DNA of 60,021 nt from Mogibacterium sp. (lineage in GTDB: Bacteria; Bacillota; Clostridia; Peptostreptococcales; Anaerovoracaceae). The notes beneath the pieces were generated by a model, which saw only the letters and a list, made by a program, of their open reading frames with translations, was not told where the DNA came from and ran no database searches. The position numbers were made by a program, and so were the translations under genes. The stretch is taken from assembly GCA_017431685.1 (NCBI GenBank), contig JAFRKO010000022.1, forward strand, positions 1 through 60,021. The letters are read 5' to 3'. Positions 29,485 to 38,531 of this stretch are shown in pieces (positions within the stretch are counted from its first letter, which is position 1; each line of letters begins with the position of its first letter).

Positions 29485-31215
29485 CTACTCTACGACTTTT
29501 GCCATATAAAAGTCTGAGATCTTTTTCTCCTGTGCTTCGAACTCCGGAGTCTCGAATACTGTGCCGTGCCAGTCAAGGAATTCCTGTCTGAGCTGGTTGA
29601 AGAATGCACGGATCTCTCTCTTGTCTGTGATATCGTATTTCTTAGTCAACGCATCATAGAGCCTGTTGAATTCCCTGCGCTGTCTCTCAGGCACGCAGGC
29701 CTCATCGATAGGGTCGAAGGAGTTCTGCTGCAGATATACCGCATCGAGAAGTTCACCCTTCTGATAAATTGTGTAGTCTTCAGATGAAGTACCTTCTTCT
29801 CCGACTACCTTCATCATCTGGTTGACTTCTGTACTCCTGATGAGGATGCTGCGGGCTTTGTTGACAAGATCCATGTCGACTACGCCTTTGTACTTTGACC
29901 AGGAATCAACCGGATGGATCGCAGGATACTTACGGGCATCAGAACGTTCTCTTGCGAGTCCGTGGAATGCTCCTACTACCTTCAGTGTCGCCTGTGTTAC
30001 AGGTTCTTCGAAGTTACCGCCGGCAGGTGATACTGTACCGCCGATAGTGATGGAAGCAATCTGTCCGTCATCAAGACGTACTCTTCCGGCTCTCTCATAG
30101 AACGCAGCGATCGTGGATTCGAGGTAAGCAGGGAACGCCTCCTCGCCAGGGATCTCCTCAAGACGTCCGCTCATCTCACGCATCGCCTGAGCCCAGCGGC
30201 TTGTAGAGTCAGCGAGCAGCAGGACGTCAAGTCCCATCTGTCTGTAGTACTCAGCAAGTGTTACTGCTGTGTAGCAGGAAGCTTCACGGGCAGCAACCGG
30301 CATGGACGATGTGTTGCAGATGATGATGGTTCTTTCCATCAGTGAACGGCCTGTCTTAGGGTCGATCAGTTCAGGGAACTCCTTCAGTACTTCTACTACC
30401 TCGCCGGCACGCTCTCCGCAGGCAGCTACGATTACTACATCTGCCTCAGAGTTTTTGGCCTGCATGTGCTGAAGTACTGTTTTGCCCGCTCCGAAAGGTC
30501 CCGGTGTGCAGAATGTTCCGCCCTTTGCTACAGGAAGGAACGAGTCGATACAGCGGATCTTTGTTACGAGCGGTTCTGTCGGGCGCAGCTTTTCAGCATA
30601 GCACTTTACTGCCTGCTTGATAGGCTGTGTGAATATCATGGTAAGATCTTTTGTTTCGCCCTTTGCGTTTTCGATCGTGCAGACTGTGGATCTTACATTG
30701 TATTTACCCGCTTTGTTGATTGACTTCACAGTCCAGTCACTTCCTCTCAGTGTGAAAGGCACCATGATGTGGTGTGTGAACAGACCTTCAGGTACGGTAC
30801 CGATAGTCGAACCAGCTTTTACGTGGTCACCGACATTTGCTACCGGTGTGAAGTCCCAGTCGCGATCAGGGATCGCGTCGAGATATACTCCTCTGTCCAG
30901 GAAGAAGCCGCACTGCTCCGCCAGCTTAGGCAGCGGATTCTGCAGACCGTCGAAGACCTGCGTCAGCAGTCCCGGACCCAGATCTACGCTCATCAGCTCG
31001 CCGGTGAACTCTACCTGGTCACCGACCTTGATGCCGTTTGTCATTTCGTAGATCTGCATGCTTACTTCCCCGTTGTTGATACGGATAACCTCTCCTTTAA
31101 GGCGCTTATCGTCAACGAGGATGTAACCTACTTCATTCTTTCGAACGGAGCCATCGAAATCTACCTTTATAAGGTTGCCGTTGACTCCGGCTACAAATCC
31201 TGTTTGTGTTTTCAT
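29485..31215 (-). CDS. ntpA: V-type ATPase subunit A (catalytic)
   Basis: A 576-residue catalytic subunit. The Walker A motif is [12 protein letters not shown] (about residues 240-251), followed by [19 protein letters not shown] and the [20 protein letters not shown] segment that is nearly invariant in A subunits. The non-homologous region typical of A subunits is present between residues about 110 and 190. It drives rotation by ATP hydrolysis, or synthesis if run in reverse. Confidence 0.96.
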   Translation of the reverse strand: MKTQTGFVAGVNGNLIKVDFDGSVRKNEVGYILVDDKRLKGEVIRINNGEVSMQIYEMTNGIKVGDQVEFTGELMSVDLGPGLLTQVFDGLQNPLPKLAEQCGFFLDRGVYLDAIPDRDWDFTPVANVGDHVKAGSTIGTVPEGLFTHHIMVPFTLRGSDWTVKSINKAGKYNVRSTVCTIENAKGETKDLTMIFTQPIKQAVKCYAEKLRPTEPLVTKIRCIDSFLPVAKGGTFCTPGPFGAGKTVLQHMQAKNSEADVVIVAACGERAGEVVEVLKEFPELIDPKTGRSLMERTIIICNTSSMPVAAREASCYTAVTLAEYYRQMGLDVLLLADSTSRWAQAMREMSGRLEEIPGEEAFPAYLESTIAAFYERAGRVRLDDGQIASITIGGTVSPAGGNFEEPVTQATLKVVGAFHGLARERSDARKYPAIHPVDSWSKYKGVVDMDLVNKARSILIRSTEVNQMMKVVGEEGTSSEDYTIYQKGELLDAVYLQQNSFDPIDEACVPERQRREFNRLYDALTKKYDITDKREIRAFFNQLRQEFLDWHGTVFETPEFEAQEKKISDFYMAKVVE

Positions 31216-31227
31216 ATAGCACTCCTG

Positions 31228-31749
31228 TTACAAACTGTATACGCGCTGCTGTATCCCGTCGAATAGAGACTTGAATTCAGCCTTGCCCTTCGTATCCTCG
31301 AAGCAGTTCTGGCGCTCCAGCAATTTTAATTTGATCGCATATCCGAACAGCACATGATCATCAAACATATGCAGTCCGACCAGTGAGTCAAGAGCCTCGA
31401 ACTCATACTCCAGAAGCACCTTCTCCGCTTCAAGCGGATTCTTTGCAGACAGTGCGGCAGCTACTACCTGGGAGATCTGACCATCCTTATCAAAGGCTGA
31501 TGAATAACTCTTTCCGAGATTCATGCTTCTCTGATAATTCAGTTCTTTTGTCAGCATCCCGTAGAACTTTGCCCACTCGTCTACAAGCGGACCTTCGGTG
31601 GAAGAAAGAGTGAGGTCTTCCAGCAACTGATATTTTGCATCACTTACGTTTGACTGGCAGCATGACAGAAATTCGTCGTACGTTATTGGCATATCTCCGT
31701 CTGCTCTGAGGTCAGGAAGGCTTGCTATCAGATAATAATACGAAGCCAT
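31228..31749 (-). CDS. DUF2764-like V-ATPase-associated subunit
   Basis: A 173-residue helical protein starting MASYYYLIASLPDL, then DMPITYDEFLSCC. This N-terminus matches the DUF2764 family, encoded between subunits E and A in V-ATPase operons of spirochaetes, chlamydiae and Bacteroidetes. In those operons it occupies the place of subunit C, the collar that links rotor and ring; whether it does the same job is inference. It lies 12 bases before subunit A and 15 bases after subunit E. Confidence 0.8.
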   Translation of the reverse strand: MASYYYLIASLPDLRADGDMPITYDEFLSCCQSNVSDAKYQLLEDLTLSSTEGPLVDEWAKFYGMLTKELNYQRSMNLGKSYSSAFDKDGQISQVVAAALSAKNPLEAEKVLLEYEFEALDSLVGLHMFDDHVLFGYAIKLKLLERQNCFEDTKGKAEFKSLFDGIQQRVYSL

Positions 31750-31764
31750 ACCGCTCCTCCTTCT

Positions 31765-32328
31765 TTACTGGAAGTCAAGATCTCTGAAGTAAGGCATCAG
31801 CATTTCCATTATTCCGTCATCTGAACAGTCAAAATAACCGGATCCATCCTTAGCTGCAAGGCGGAATCCCTGCTGAACATCCTTTGTCGGCCTGATTTCC
31901 AGTCCTTTTTTGATTTCCTCTGCGAGCTCCTTTTTAAGAGCTTCGCCGACCTCGGATACTTCTGCTGCGTAATCTGCAACATTTTCACCGGCAACGGCCG
32001 CACGGATCAATTTGCCAAGCGCTGCACCAGAAAGCTCTTTTCCGATATCAGCAGCGAGGATTTTCTCAAACTCGCCCTGTATCTCGGTCTTAAATGCCAG
32101 GACAGCATCACGCTTAGCCTGCTCGGCACTGACTGCGGCACTTTCTCTAAGAATAGAAATTTCTTTCTCAGCTGCATCTTTGTACTGCTGTGCCTCAGAC
32201 TTTGCCCCGGCAACGATTGATTCGGCTTTCTTTTTTGCTTCTGCAATAATAGATTCCGCTTCGGCATTTGCCGCCTCTATCCCTTCTTTACGGATAGAAG
32301 AGACAAGGTCTTGAATCTGTAATTCCAT
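31765..32328 (-). CDS. ntpE: V-type ATPase subunit E (peripheral stalk)
   Basis: A 187-residue protein, Ala/Glu/Lys-rich and coiled coil in its first 90 residues (AEAESIIAEAKKKAESIVAG), then a small globular end that clamps the A3B3 head. The frame is open ten codons further upstream, but the ATG at 32328 follows GGAGGTGC and gives the expected MELQIQDLVSSI start. It is the first gene of the operon; no separate G/H stalk subunit is seen. Confidence 0.88.
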   Translation of the reverse strand: MELQIQDLVSSIRKEGIEAANAEAESIIAEAKKKAESIVAGAKSEAQQYKDAAEKEISILRESAAVSAEQAKRDAVLAFKTEIQGEFEKILAADIGKELSGAALGKLIRAAVAGENVADYAAEVSEVGEALKKELAEEIKKGLEIRPTKDVQQGFRLAAKDGSGYFDCSDDGIMEMLMPYFRDLDFQ

Positions 32329-32383
32329 AGGCACCTCCTGATTTTGAATCAATAACATTCATCACCGAAAACTTACATATTTG

Positions 32384-32401
32384 CCCTTGAAAACTCAAGG
32401 G
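32384..32401 (-). other. leader hairpin of the V-ATPase operon
   Basis: CCCTTGA/TCAAGGG forms a 7-bp stem with a 4-base loop in the transcript leader. A competing GGGG/CCCC pairing uses the same C residues just upstream. No T run follows, so this is not a terminator. Confidence 0.5.
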
Positions 32402-32420
32402 GCACATTTCCCCTATGCTA

Positions 32421-32449
32421 ATTATAGCGGCTGATTTGATGCACTTCAA
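32421..32449 (-). promoter_or_regulatory. promoter of the V-ATPase operon
   Basis: Minus strand TTGAAG (32444-32449), a 17-base spacer and a perfect TATAAT (32421-32426), about 93 bases before subunit E. Confidence 0.7.
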
Positions 32450-32510
32450 ACAAAACATAGTTAATTGCTTTGATAATCTTTTAACGCAGTTATTTCAAGG
32501 CATAAAAACC

Positions 32511-32526
32511 GGGTCCTGACGGACCC
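32511..32526 (-). terminator. terminator after the rlmH operon
   Basis: GGGTCC (32511-32516) and GGACCC (32521-32526) with loop TGAC, followed on the minus strand by GGTTTTTATG. It ends the long prfB-addB-yycJ-rlmH run. Confidence 0.8.
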
Positions 32527-32577
32527 TTCTGCAAAAAAACATAATTTCTGTCTTTATCTGCAATCTGACACTTTATA

Positions 32578-32733
32578 TCAATCCCAGAGGAACATGCCTG
32601 CGGAGATCACATAAAAGACCACCATCGACGCGACAAGTATCAGCGCCATTACTTTGGCACCCATGTTGAGACGCTTTCTGCTCTGCTCGTAGTCCTTCAT
32701 GGTTTTATTTGAATTGTTGTTTTTCTTAGCCAT
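32578..32733 (-). CDS. small single-span membrane protein
   Basis: A 51-residue protein starting MAKKNNNSNKTMKDYEQ, with one hydrophobic helix (about residues 27-48) ending AGMFLWD. The frame is open further upstream into rlmH, but the ATG at 32733 has a GAGG-containing site and lies 16 bases after the rlmH stop. The function is unknown. It is the last gene before the terminator at 32511. Confidence 0.65.
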   Translation of the reverse strand: MAKKNNNSNKTMKDYEQSRKRLNMGAKVMALILVASMVVFYVISAGMFLWD

Positions 32734-32749
32734 CTTTTTTCCTCTTTTA

Positions 32750-33229
32750 TCATTTATGGTATGTCTCGCCTGCGTTGATCTTGAACGCCCTGTATATCTG
32801 CTCAAGCAGCACTATCCTTGCCAGCTGGTGCGGAAGGGTGATCCTGCCGAAGCTCAGCCTCATAGACGCGCGTGATTTCACTTCCCTGCTGAGACCAAGA
32901 CTGCCGCCGATTATAAAGTCTATCGTGGAATTTGTAAAGGAGATTTCTGCTATCTTTGCAGCGAGATCCTCCGACGAAAGCTCACGCCCTCCGATATCAA
33001 GCGCAATAACATAGTCGCCCGTTCCGGTCTTATCGAGAATCGACTTGCCTTCTTTTATTATAACGTTCTCTTCATCTGCATGTGAAGCGTGCGCAGGCAG
33101 TTTCTCCTCTTTTACCTCAATAACCGAGATATTGCAATACGCGCCCAGCCTCTTCATATACTCAGCTGAAGCGGCCTCCCAGTATTTCTCTTTGAATTTT
33201 CCTACACAGATGATCCTTATGTTAAGCAT
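32750..33229 (-). CDS. rlmH: 23S rRNA pseudouridine-1915 N3-methyltransferase
   Basis: A 159-residue SPOUT-fold methyltransferase that modifies pseudouridine 1915 of 23S rRNA using SAM. MLNIRIICVGKFKEKYW at the N-terminus, the knot-forming FIIGGSLGLS and the C-terminal LARIVLLEQIYRAFKI are diagnostic. Its start overlaps the yycJ-like stop by eight bases, a linkage common in Firmicutes. Confidence 0.96.
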   Translation of the reverse strand: MLNIRIICVGKFKEKYWEAASAEYMKRLGAYCNISVIEVKEEKLPAHASHADEENVIIKEGKSILDKTGTGDYVIALDIGGRELSSEDLAAKIAEISFTNSTIDFIIGGSLGLSREVKSRASMRLSFGRITLPHQLARIVLLEQIYRAFKINAGETYHK

Positions 33230-34088
33230 CTTTTTCCCTTTTTACAATAAGTTTTCCGTCTTCCACATTCAGCGGATCGATGAAGGTAAGGCCCTCCCTG
33301 GCAGCCACTTCAAGCGTATAGTCTTCTCCCCTGTGAAACCCGGCAGCACTAAGAGCGTCTTCGACAGTCTGACGGGCAAACAGCGGAGCATTGTTATGGA
33401 AGCTCAGATGAGCAAGCATTATGCGGAGAGGTTCCATCACCCTGTTTGATTTTCTGTCCGCCAGAATACTGGCGATCACCTCTCCTGCATAATCGTTGGA
33501 CAGATGTCCTTTTTCGCCTTTTATCCTGACCTTTACCGGATAAGGATAGTCTCCGAACATCAGCATGTCCACATCGTGATTCGCTTCGAAAACGAGCACG
33601 CCGGCATCGCTTATAGCAGAGTATATCTCCTCGGTTACCACACCCGTATCTGTCACGACTGCGAGCTTTTCACCTCCTGATGTTACGGTAAACCCCAGTG
33701 GTTCGGCAGCATCATGACTCAGCGGAAAGGCCCCGATCTCCACATCATCATCATTATCGATCCTGACTATCTCCCCCGCGGACAGTAATACGATCCTCTC
33801 CTGAGGCACATGGCAGAAGCTTTCAGTGCTTTCTACCGTGCCGCGGCTCGCATAGAAGAACGCGTTGCGGCACTTGCGCGATATTGCTCTTACGCTTTTT
33901 ACATGGTCGATGTGTTCATGAGTTATAAGCACGGCATCGACATCGGCAGGATCTGTCCCAAGCTGTTCGAGAGCGCTGATTATCCTTTTGGCCGGAAGCC
34001 CTGCATCGATCAGGATGGTGCGGCCTTCCGTCATTATTATATAAGAATTTCCGGAGCTGCTGCTCCCTACTGAAACTATCTCTATCAT
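33222..34088 (-). CDS. metallo-beta-lactamase fold hydrolase, YycJ/WalJ type
   Basis: A 288-residue metallohydrolase with the metal motif THEHIDHV (about residues 56-63), further His residues in PLSHDA and ANHDVDML, and a C-terminal LAHLSFHNN. YycJ proteins are exonuclease-like factors linked to cell-wall signalling and mutation avoidance. The usual walRK neighbours are absent here, but the overlap with rlmH is retained. Confidence 0.88.
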   Translation of the reverse strand: MIEIVSVGSSSSGNSYIIMTEGRTILIDAGLPAKRIISALEQLGTDPADVDAVLITHEHIDHVKSVRAISRKCRNAFFYASRGTVESTESFCHVPQERIVLLSAGEIVRIDNDDDVEIGAFPLSHDAAEPLGFTVTSGGEKLAVVTDTGVVTEEIYSAISDAGVLVFEANHDVDMLMFGDYPYPVKVRIKGEKGHLSNDYAGEVIASILADRKSNRVMEPLRIMLAHLSFHNNAPLFARQTVEDALSAAGFHRGEDYTLEVAAREGLTFIDPLNVEDGKLIVKREKDA

Positions 34089-34091
34089 TAT

Positions 34092-37000
34092 TTATTCTTT
34101 CGGTTTTGTTTTGATCGGCCGGTATGAGTTTTTTACATATCCGCGGTCGCGCCTGCATATTGACTTATAACTGCAATAGCCGCAGGCAAGCCTGCTGTCG
34201 ACCCGGAGCGGATTAATGCCGATTTTCCCTCCCAGGATCCCTTCGGCTGTTTCTTCAATACGGGAGATCACTTCTCTGCGTACGTCTTCATACTCTTCGC
34301 GGCTGATCGCGTCTTTCGTTGATGAGAGTACTTTTTCAGGCATCGCTCCGAGCACGCCCTCTTCATTTATGAAAGCTCCCTTAAGCTTGAATTCGTCTGC
34401 CGCATCTTTAGCGAGCAGCGAATCGATCTGGTTCTCACTCTTGTCGTTGATCGATTCTATCGGATCTTTGATGTTGAAATAGAACATCCCGGCAGGAGTA
34501 AGATCTCCTGAGGTAGCGGAGATCATATAGATCATCAGCTGCATTTTGTATCCCTGGCGCATCTTCCAGAGATCAAGTTTATCGCTTCCTGTCTTGTAGT
34601 CAATGATGCGGACCCTGTTCTCACCGCCCACGTCCATGATATCTGCACGGTCTATCTTTCCCTCGACATACACCTCGCCATCAGAAGTGCTGACCCTGAG
34701 GGGCTCAAGTTCTGCATGTCTTCCAAACGGTTCTTCGAAAGACGCGCTTACCACAGATCCGGCAGCCAGCTGTGTGGCCATCGCCTTTGCAGCTGAAGCG
34801 CATATTTCACGTATACGGCTCATGCGGTATTCTTCACAGCCCGTAGATATGAAAAGTCCTCCCATGTAGTTCTCAGACAGCTCATCCAGAGCTGCTGTCA
34901 CCATCTCTTCGAGAGAATCATCATCAGGGATCTCGTCAGCTTTTATTATCTGCCTTGCGACAGCCATGAGACACTCATGGTAGACATCGCCTACAGAACG
35001 GGAATCGCTTGCGAATGCCCTCTCCTCTTTTGGCCTCAGGCCTCTGTCGATGAAATATCTGAACGGACAGTCTATATAATTGCCTATAGACGATGCGCTC
35101 AGTGACAGGCTGCCGTCTCTCCTGCAGAAAAGATCTTTTGCCGCAGCACGGCTGAGCGGATGCTGCACGTTATCGTAAGCTGCCGCTTTGAGCATGGTAT
35201 CAAGCTCATCTTTGCGGTTATCTGCATACCAGTGAAGCATAGCCCTCGTCAGAGCATCAGGCTCATCCGGAGCATTTTCATCTTTTATGCAGTTGATAAG
35301 ATGCCTCATGCCGTCACCGGCGGTGTTGATCTTATCGATCACGCCCGGGTTCAGGGTCTCACCGCGTCCCATGCTTATAATGTCTTTGCGTATCAGACCA
35401 TCGGCATCAATGCGAGGGAACAGCGTTCTCAGTGAATCTATAACAGACGACGGGCTTGTGTCTTTGCCCTCCGTGTCTGTCATGGCCCAGCTGATATATA
35501 TCTTTTCGGAAGGTCTTGCCATCATGCGGTACATGGCGGCATTCTCTTCATCCATCTTTATGTCATCAAGACTTCCGAGCGCAAAGCCCTTCGTCCTGAA
35601 ATAATCTTTCTCATCTATTGAAAACAGGCCTTCAGTCTGAGGGGAGAGCGGCATCACGCCTTCACACGCGCCGAGTATCACGGCAGCTTTCATCCGGCGT
35701 GGTCTGGTCCTTATCATAGTACCTATTGAAAGTCCATCGACAGATGGAGGAATTACTCCGACCTCTACATCAGATAATCCCGCAGTATATATATCCGTGA
35801 ACTCCGCAAGATCCATAGCTGCATCGCCCATTATAATGTCTATCTGATCCAGGAGCTCCATTGCTTTTGTAAAGCTCTGAGTCATGCGCTGAGCTTCATC
35901 ATGAAGGCCTGCATTATCCTGTGCCGAAGCGGCTTCTGCGACTTTATCCGCCAGCCTCCATTCATCAGCCAGGTATGTCCTGAACTTACCGATGAACTCA
36001 GTGACTGTTCCGGCTTCTGAAATCTCAGACAGTCTTGATACCGACTCCGATATGCCGGCTCTTATGGATTCGATTTTGTTGAATACCTTTTCGCCGATAT
36101 CATCCATACCGTACCTGAAAGGCTTGTCCCACATGGAGCCTTTGATGCGGTATCCTCTCGCGTAGTTCTCAAGATCTTCTATGTCGCAGTCATCATAGTC
36201 TGTGAGACCCGTCTTGAGCATCGCGAAAAGATACTGCGATGACTTGCGGTGCACCAGAAACTCCAGAAGATTGACGATAAAGCCAACAGCGGCGCTGTCG
36301 GTTATATCGCGCGATGTATCCGCGAAGACCGGAAGTCCGTATTCTGCAAAAACACGCCTTACTACGGGCTGCATCGCGCTTTCGTCATTGGCTATCAGCT
36401 GGATCTCGCGCATCTTGTATCCGAGGTCACGGATCAGATGCCATACGTATGCGGCCGCACTCTCCGCTTCATAATACGGATTGGCAGCGCATACGATAGT
36501 GAGATCCTCCGGAATAAAATCAGCATTCCGGGATCTTTCCGCCGGACTCATGACATCGTTCCACAGGGACTGCTCCATGCGCCTTATGGTTTCGCTCTTA
36601 TGCGCTTCGTATGATGCCGGTATCTCTTCGTGTCTATACTCTATATTATTATCTGCGCAAAGATGTGTCAGTGAAGCAATCAGGCGTTCATCCAGCCCGA
36701 AATCGCTTCTGTTTACTATAAAGTTGACAGATTCCGCAGTCTTTGCAAGCTCTGCTGCTGCTCCGGCAAACTTTGGGGTAATACTGTCGTATCCGTAGAT
36801 CCAGACCGTTTTACCGCGCACATGCTTCGAATCCTTTATAGCACTTACATACATGGCTATGTAATCTTCAGAGTCCGTGTATCTGCCTTCGATAGCCTCC
36901 TCATATGCCTGTATCACACCGCTGAGCTCTTTCAGTTTTGCTTCGAGTATAGGGTCTCCGCCGGTATCTCCTATCATCTCCTGAAGCATTTCCACAGTGC

Positions 37001-37382
37001 AGTCCTGCTGCTTGAACTCAGAGATGAAATCATTGAGCATGGAGGTGAAGGTCAGTTTGCCCGCTGCCCTGCTGAAGATCTCAAAGTCGTCGGCATGCTC
37101 GCGTATGAGCATGAAAAGCAGCATAAAGCGCCCGTACTTGTCGATCATTTTCACCGACTCGATCCCCTGCTCCATAAGAACTTTAAGTCCGAGACGGTTC
37201 ATCGATGTGATCTCAACGTTGAACAGGCAATCGGTTTCAAGATACTTAAGAGCCTGTTCTTCAGCCACTAAAGTGTACTGATCAGGCACCAAAACAAGCG
37301 TCTCACCCCCATGCTTCCTTACACGGTCATAGATGAAACGCTCCTTATCTATATTCTCTCTGCCTGCAAAAGACTTCAGCAT
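34092..37382 (-). CDS. addB: AddB-type helicase-exonuclease subunit with degenerate Walker A
   Basis: A 1096-residue AddB-like protein for double-strand break processing. The C-terminal RecB-family nuclease is intact (EGKIDRAD, then RIIDYKTG at about residue 928). The four iron-sulfur Cys are present: one in YIDCPFRYFI near residue 771 and three in CGYCSYKSIC near residue 1067. The N-terminal Walker A motif, normally GRxGSGKT in AddB, reads GRENIDKERF here, so two Gly and the Thr are lost. No addA gene is adjacent. It starts seven bases after prfB with only a weak ribosome site. Confidence 0.85.
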   Translation of the reverse strand: MLKSFAGRENIDKERFIYDRVRKHGGETLVLVPDQYTLVAEEQALKYLETDCLFNVEITSMNRLGLKVLMEQGIESVKMIDKYGRFMLLFMLIREHADDFEIFSRAAGKLTFTSMLNDFISEFKQQDCTVEMLQEMIGDTGGDPILEAKLKELSGVIQAYEEAIEGRYTDSEDYIAMYVSAIKDSKHVRGKTVWIYGYDSITPKFAGAAAELAKTAESVNFIVNRSDFGLDERLIASLTHLCADNNIEYRHEEIPASYEAHKSETIRRMEQSLWNDVMSPAERSRNADFIPEDLTIVCAANPYYEAESAAAYVWHLIRDLGYKMREIQLIANDESAMQPVVRRVFAEYGLPVFADTSRDITDSAAVGFIVNLLEFLVHRKSSQYLFAMLKTGLTDYDDCDIEDLENYARGYRIKGSMWDKPFRYGMDDIGEKVFNKIESIRAGISESVSRLSEISEAGTVTEFIGKFRTYLADEWRLADKVAEAASAQDNAGLHDEAQRMTQSFTKAMELLDQIDIIMGDAAMDLAEFTDIYTAGLSDVEVGVIPPSVDGLSIGTMIRTRPRRMKAAVILGACEGVMPLSPQTEGLFSIDEKDYFRTKGFALGSLDDIKMDEENAAMYRMMARPSEKIYISWAMTDTEGKDTSPSSVIDSLRTLFPRIDADGLIRKDIISMGRGETLNPGVIDKINTAGDGMRHLINCIKDENAPDEPDALTRAMLHWYADNRKDELDTMLKAAAYDNVQHPLSRAAAKDLFCRRDGSLSLSASSIGNYIDCPFRYFIDRGLRPKEERAFASDSRSVGDVYHECLMAVARQIIKADEIPDDDSLEEMVTAALDELSENYMGGLFISTGCEEYRMSRIREICASAAKAMATQLAAGSVVSASFEEPFGRHAELEPLRVSTSDGEVYVEGKIDRADIMDVGGENRVRIIDYKTGSDKLDLWKMRQGYKMQLMIYMISATSGDLTPAGMFYFNIKDPIESINDKSENQIDSLLAKDAADEFKLKGAFINEEGVLGAMPEKVLSSTKDAISREEYEDVRREVISRIEETAEGILGGKIGINPLRVDSRLACGYCSYKSICRRDRGYVKNSYRPIKTKPKE

Positions 37383-37389
37383 TTATTGT

Positions 37390-38506
37390 TTATCCGTTTG
37401 CCTTCGCTGCATCCTGCGAAAGTTTGGCCCTGACGAAAACATCGATGTCTCCGTCCATAACAGCCTCTACATTGCCTACCTCAGCTCCCGTACGTGTATC
37501 TTTCACCATCGTATACGGCTGGAAAACGTAGTTTCTGATCTGTGAACCCCATGTCGCCATAGACTGATCACCCTTTATCTCGTTTAGGTTCTCCTTGTGA
37601 GCTTCCTCTGCGATTCGCGTGAGTTTAGAGATAAGGATCTTCATTGCTACCTCGCGGTTCATTATCTGCGAGCGCTCATTCTGGCATGTAACTACTATAC
37701 CTGTCGGGATATGGGTTATGCGTACAGCCGAGTCAGTCGTATTTACATGCTGACCTCCCGCTCCTCCTGATCTGTATGTGTCTATCTTAAGATCGTTAGG
37801 ATCGATTGTGACCTCTACCTCATCTCCGATATCAGGCACAACTTCTACAGCGGCAAACGATGTCTGCCGCTTGCCCATGGCATTGAACGGCGAGATGCGC
37901 ACGAGTCTGTGAACGCCTGTCTCAGACTTGAGCAGACCGTATGCGTTATCGCCGCTGACCTCGATGGTAGAGCTCTTGATGCCGTAATCGACGTCGTCCT
38001 GCCTGTCGAGAATCTTTGTCTTAAAGCCCTTCTTTTCACAGTATCTCAGGTACATTCTCTCGAGCATCTCCGCCCAGTCATTGGCATCTACTCCGCCCGT
38101 TCCTGAATGTATGCTAAGTATACAATCCTTGCTGTCGTATTTTCCGGACAGCAGCATGCTGGTCTTTAAGTCCTCAAGCTCATCTGAAAGTCTGCCGAAG
38201 CCTGCGATAACGCTCTTCGCTTCAGCCTCATCCTCAAGTGCTTCTGCTATATCTATAAGCTCAGGAAGTTCATCCGCCTCGGAAGCAAGTTTTTCGTACA
38301 GGCCAAGTTTGTCCTCAAGAGATTTTTTCTCCTTGAGGACTTTCTGCGCCTTTTTCTGATCGTTCCAGAACCCTTCTCTGAGGCTTTCATCCTCAAGCTC
38401 TTTTATCCTTTTTCTGAGACCCTCCGGGTCAAAGATAACCTCCCACTTCCGCTATCTGCTCCTTCAGAGCCGGAAGCTGGCTTCTTATTTCATCAAGCTG
38501 TAACAT
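37390..38506 (-). CDS. prfB: peptide chain release factor 2, programmed +1 frameshift
   Basis: RF2, about 371 residues, decodes UGA and UAA. Frame 0 starts at 38506 (GGAGGAAC upstream) and runs 25 codons, MLQLDEIRSQLP to GGYL, to an in-frame TGA at 38429-38431. The site reads GGAGGT-TAT-CTT-TGA-C, the standard RF2 autoregulatory slippage site with its internal Shine-Dalgarno three bases before CTT. After the +1 shift, translation continues GAC CCG GAG (DPEGLRKRIKEL) to the stop at 37390. The GGQ catalytic motif (GGAGGQHVN) and SPF (VRISPFNAMG) are present. An annotation from the first long ORF would wrongly start at 38157 and lose a third of the protein. Confidence 0.96.
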
Positions 38507-38531
38507 TGTTCCTCCAATTGTGAAAAAGCAT

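Noticed and set aside
37390-38506. prfB as a pseudogene with a frameshift
   Set aside because: The stop, slip codon and internal ribosome-site-like motif match the conserved programmed frameshift site of RF2.
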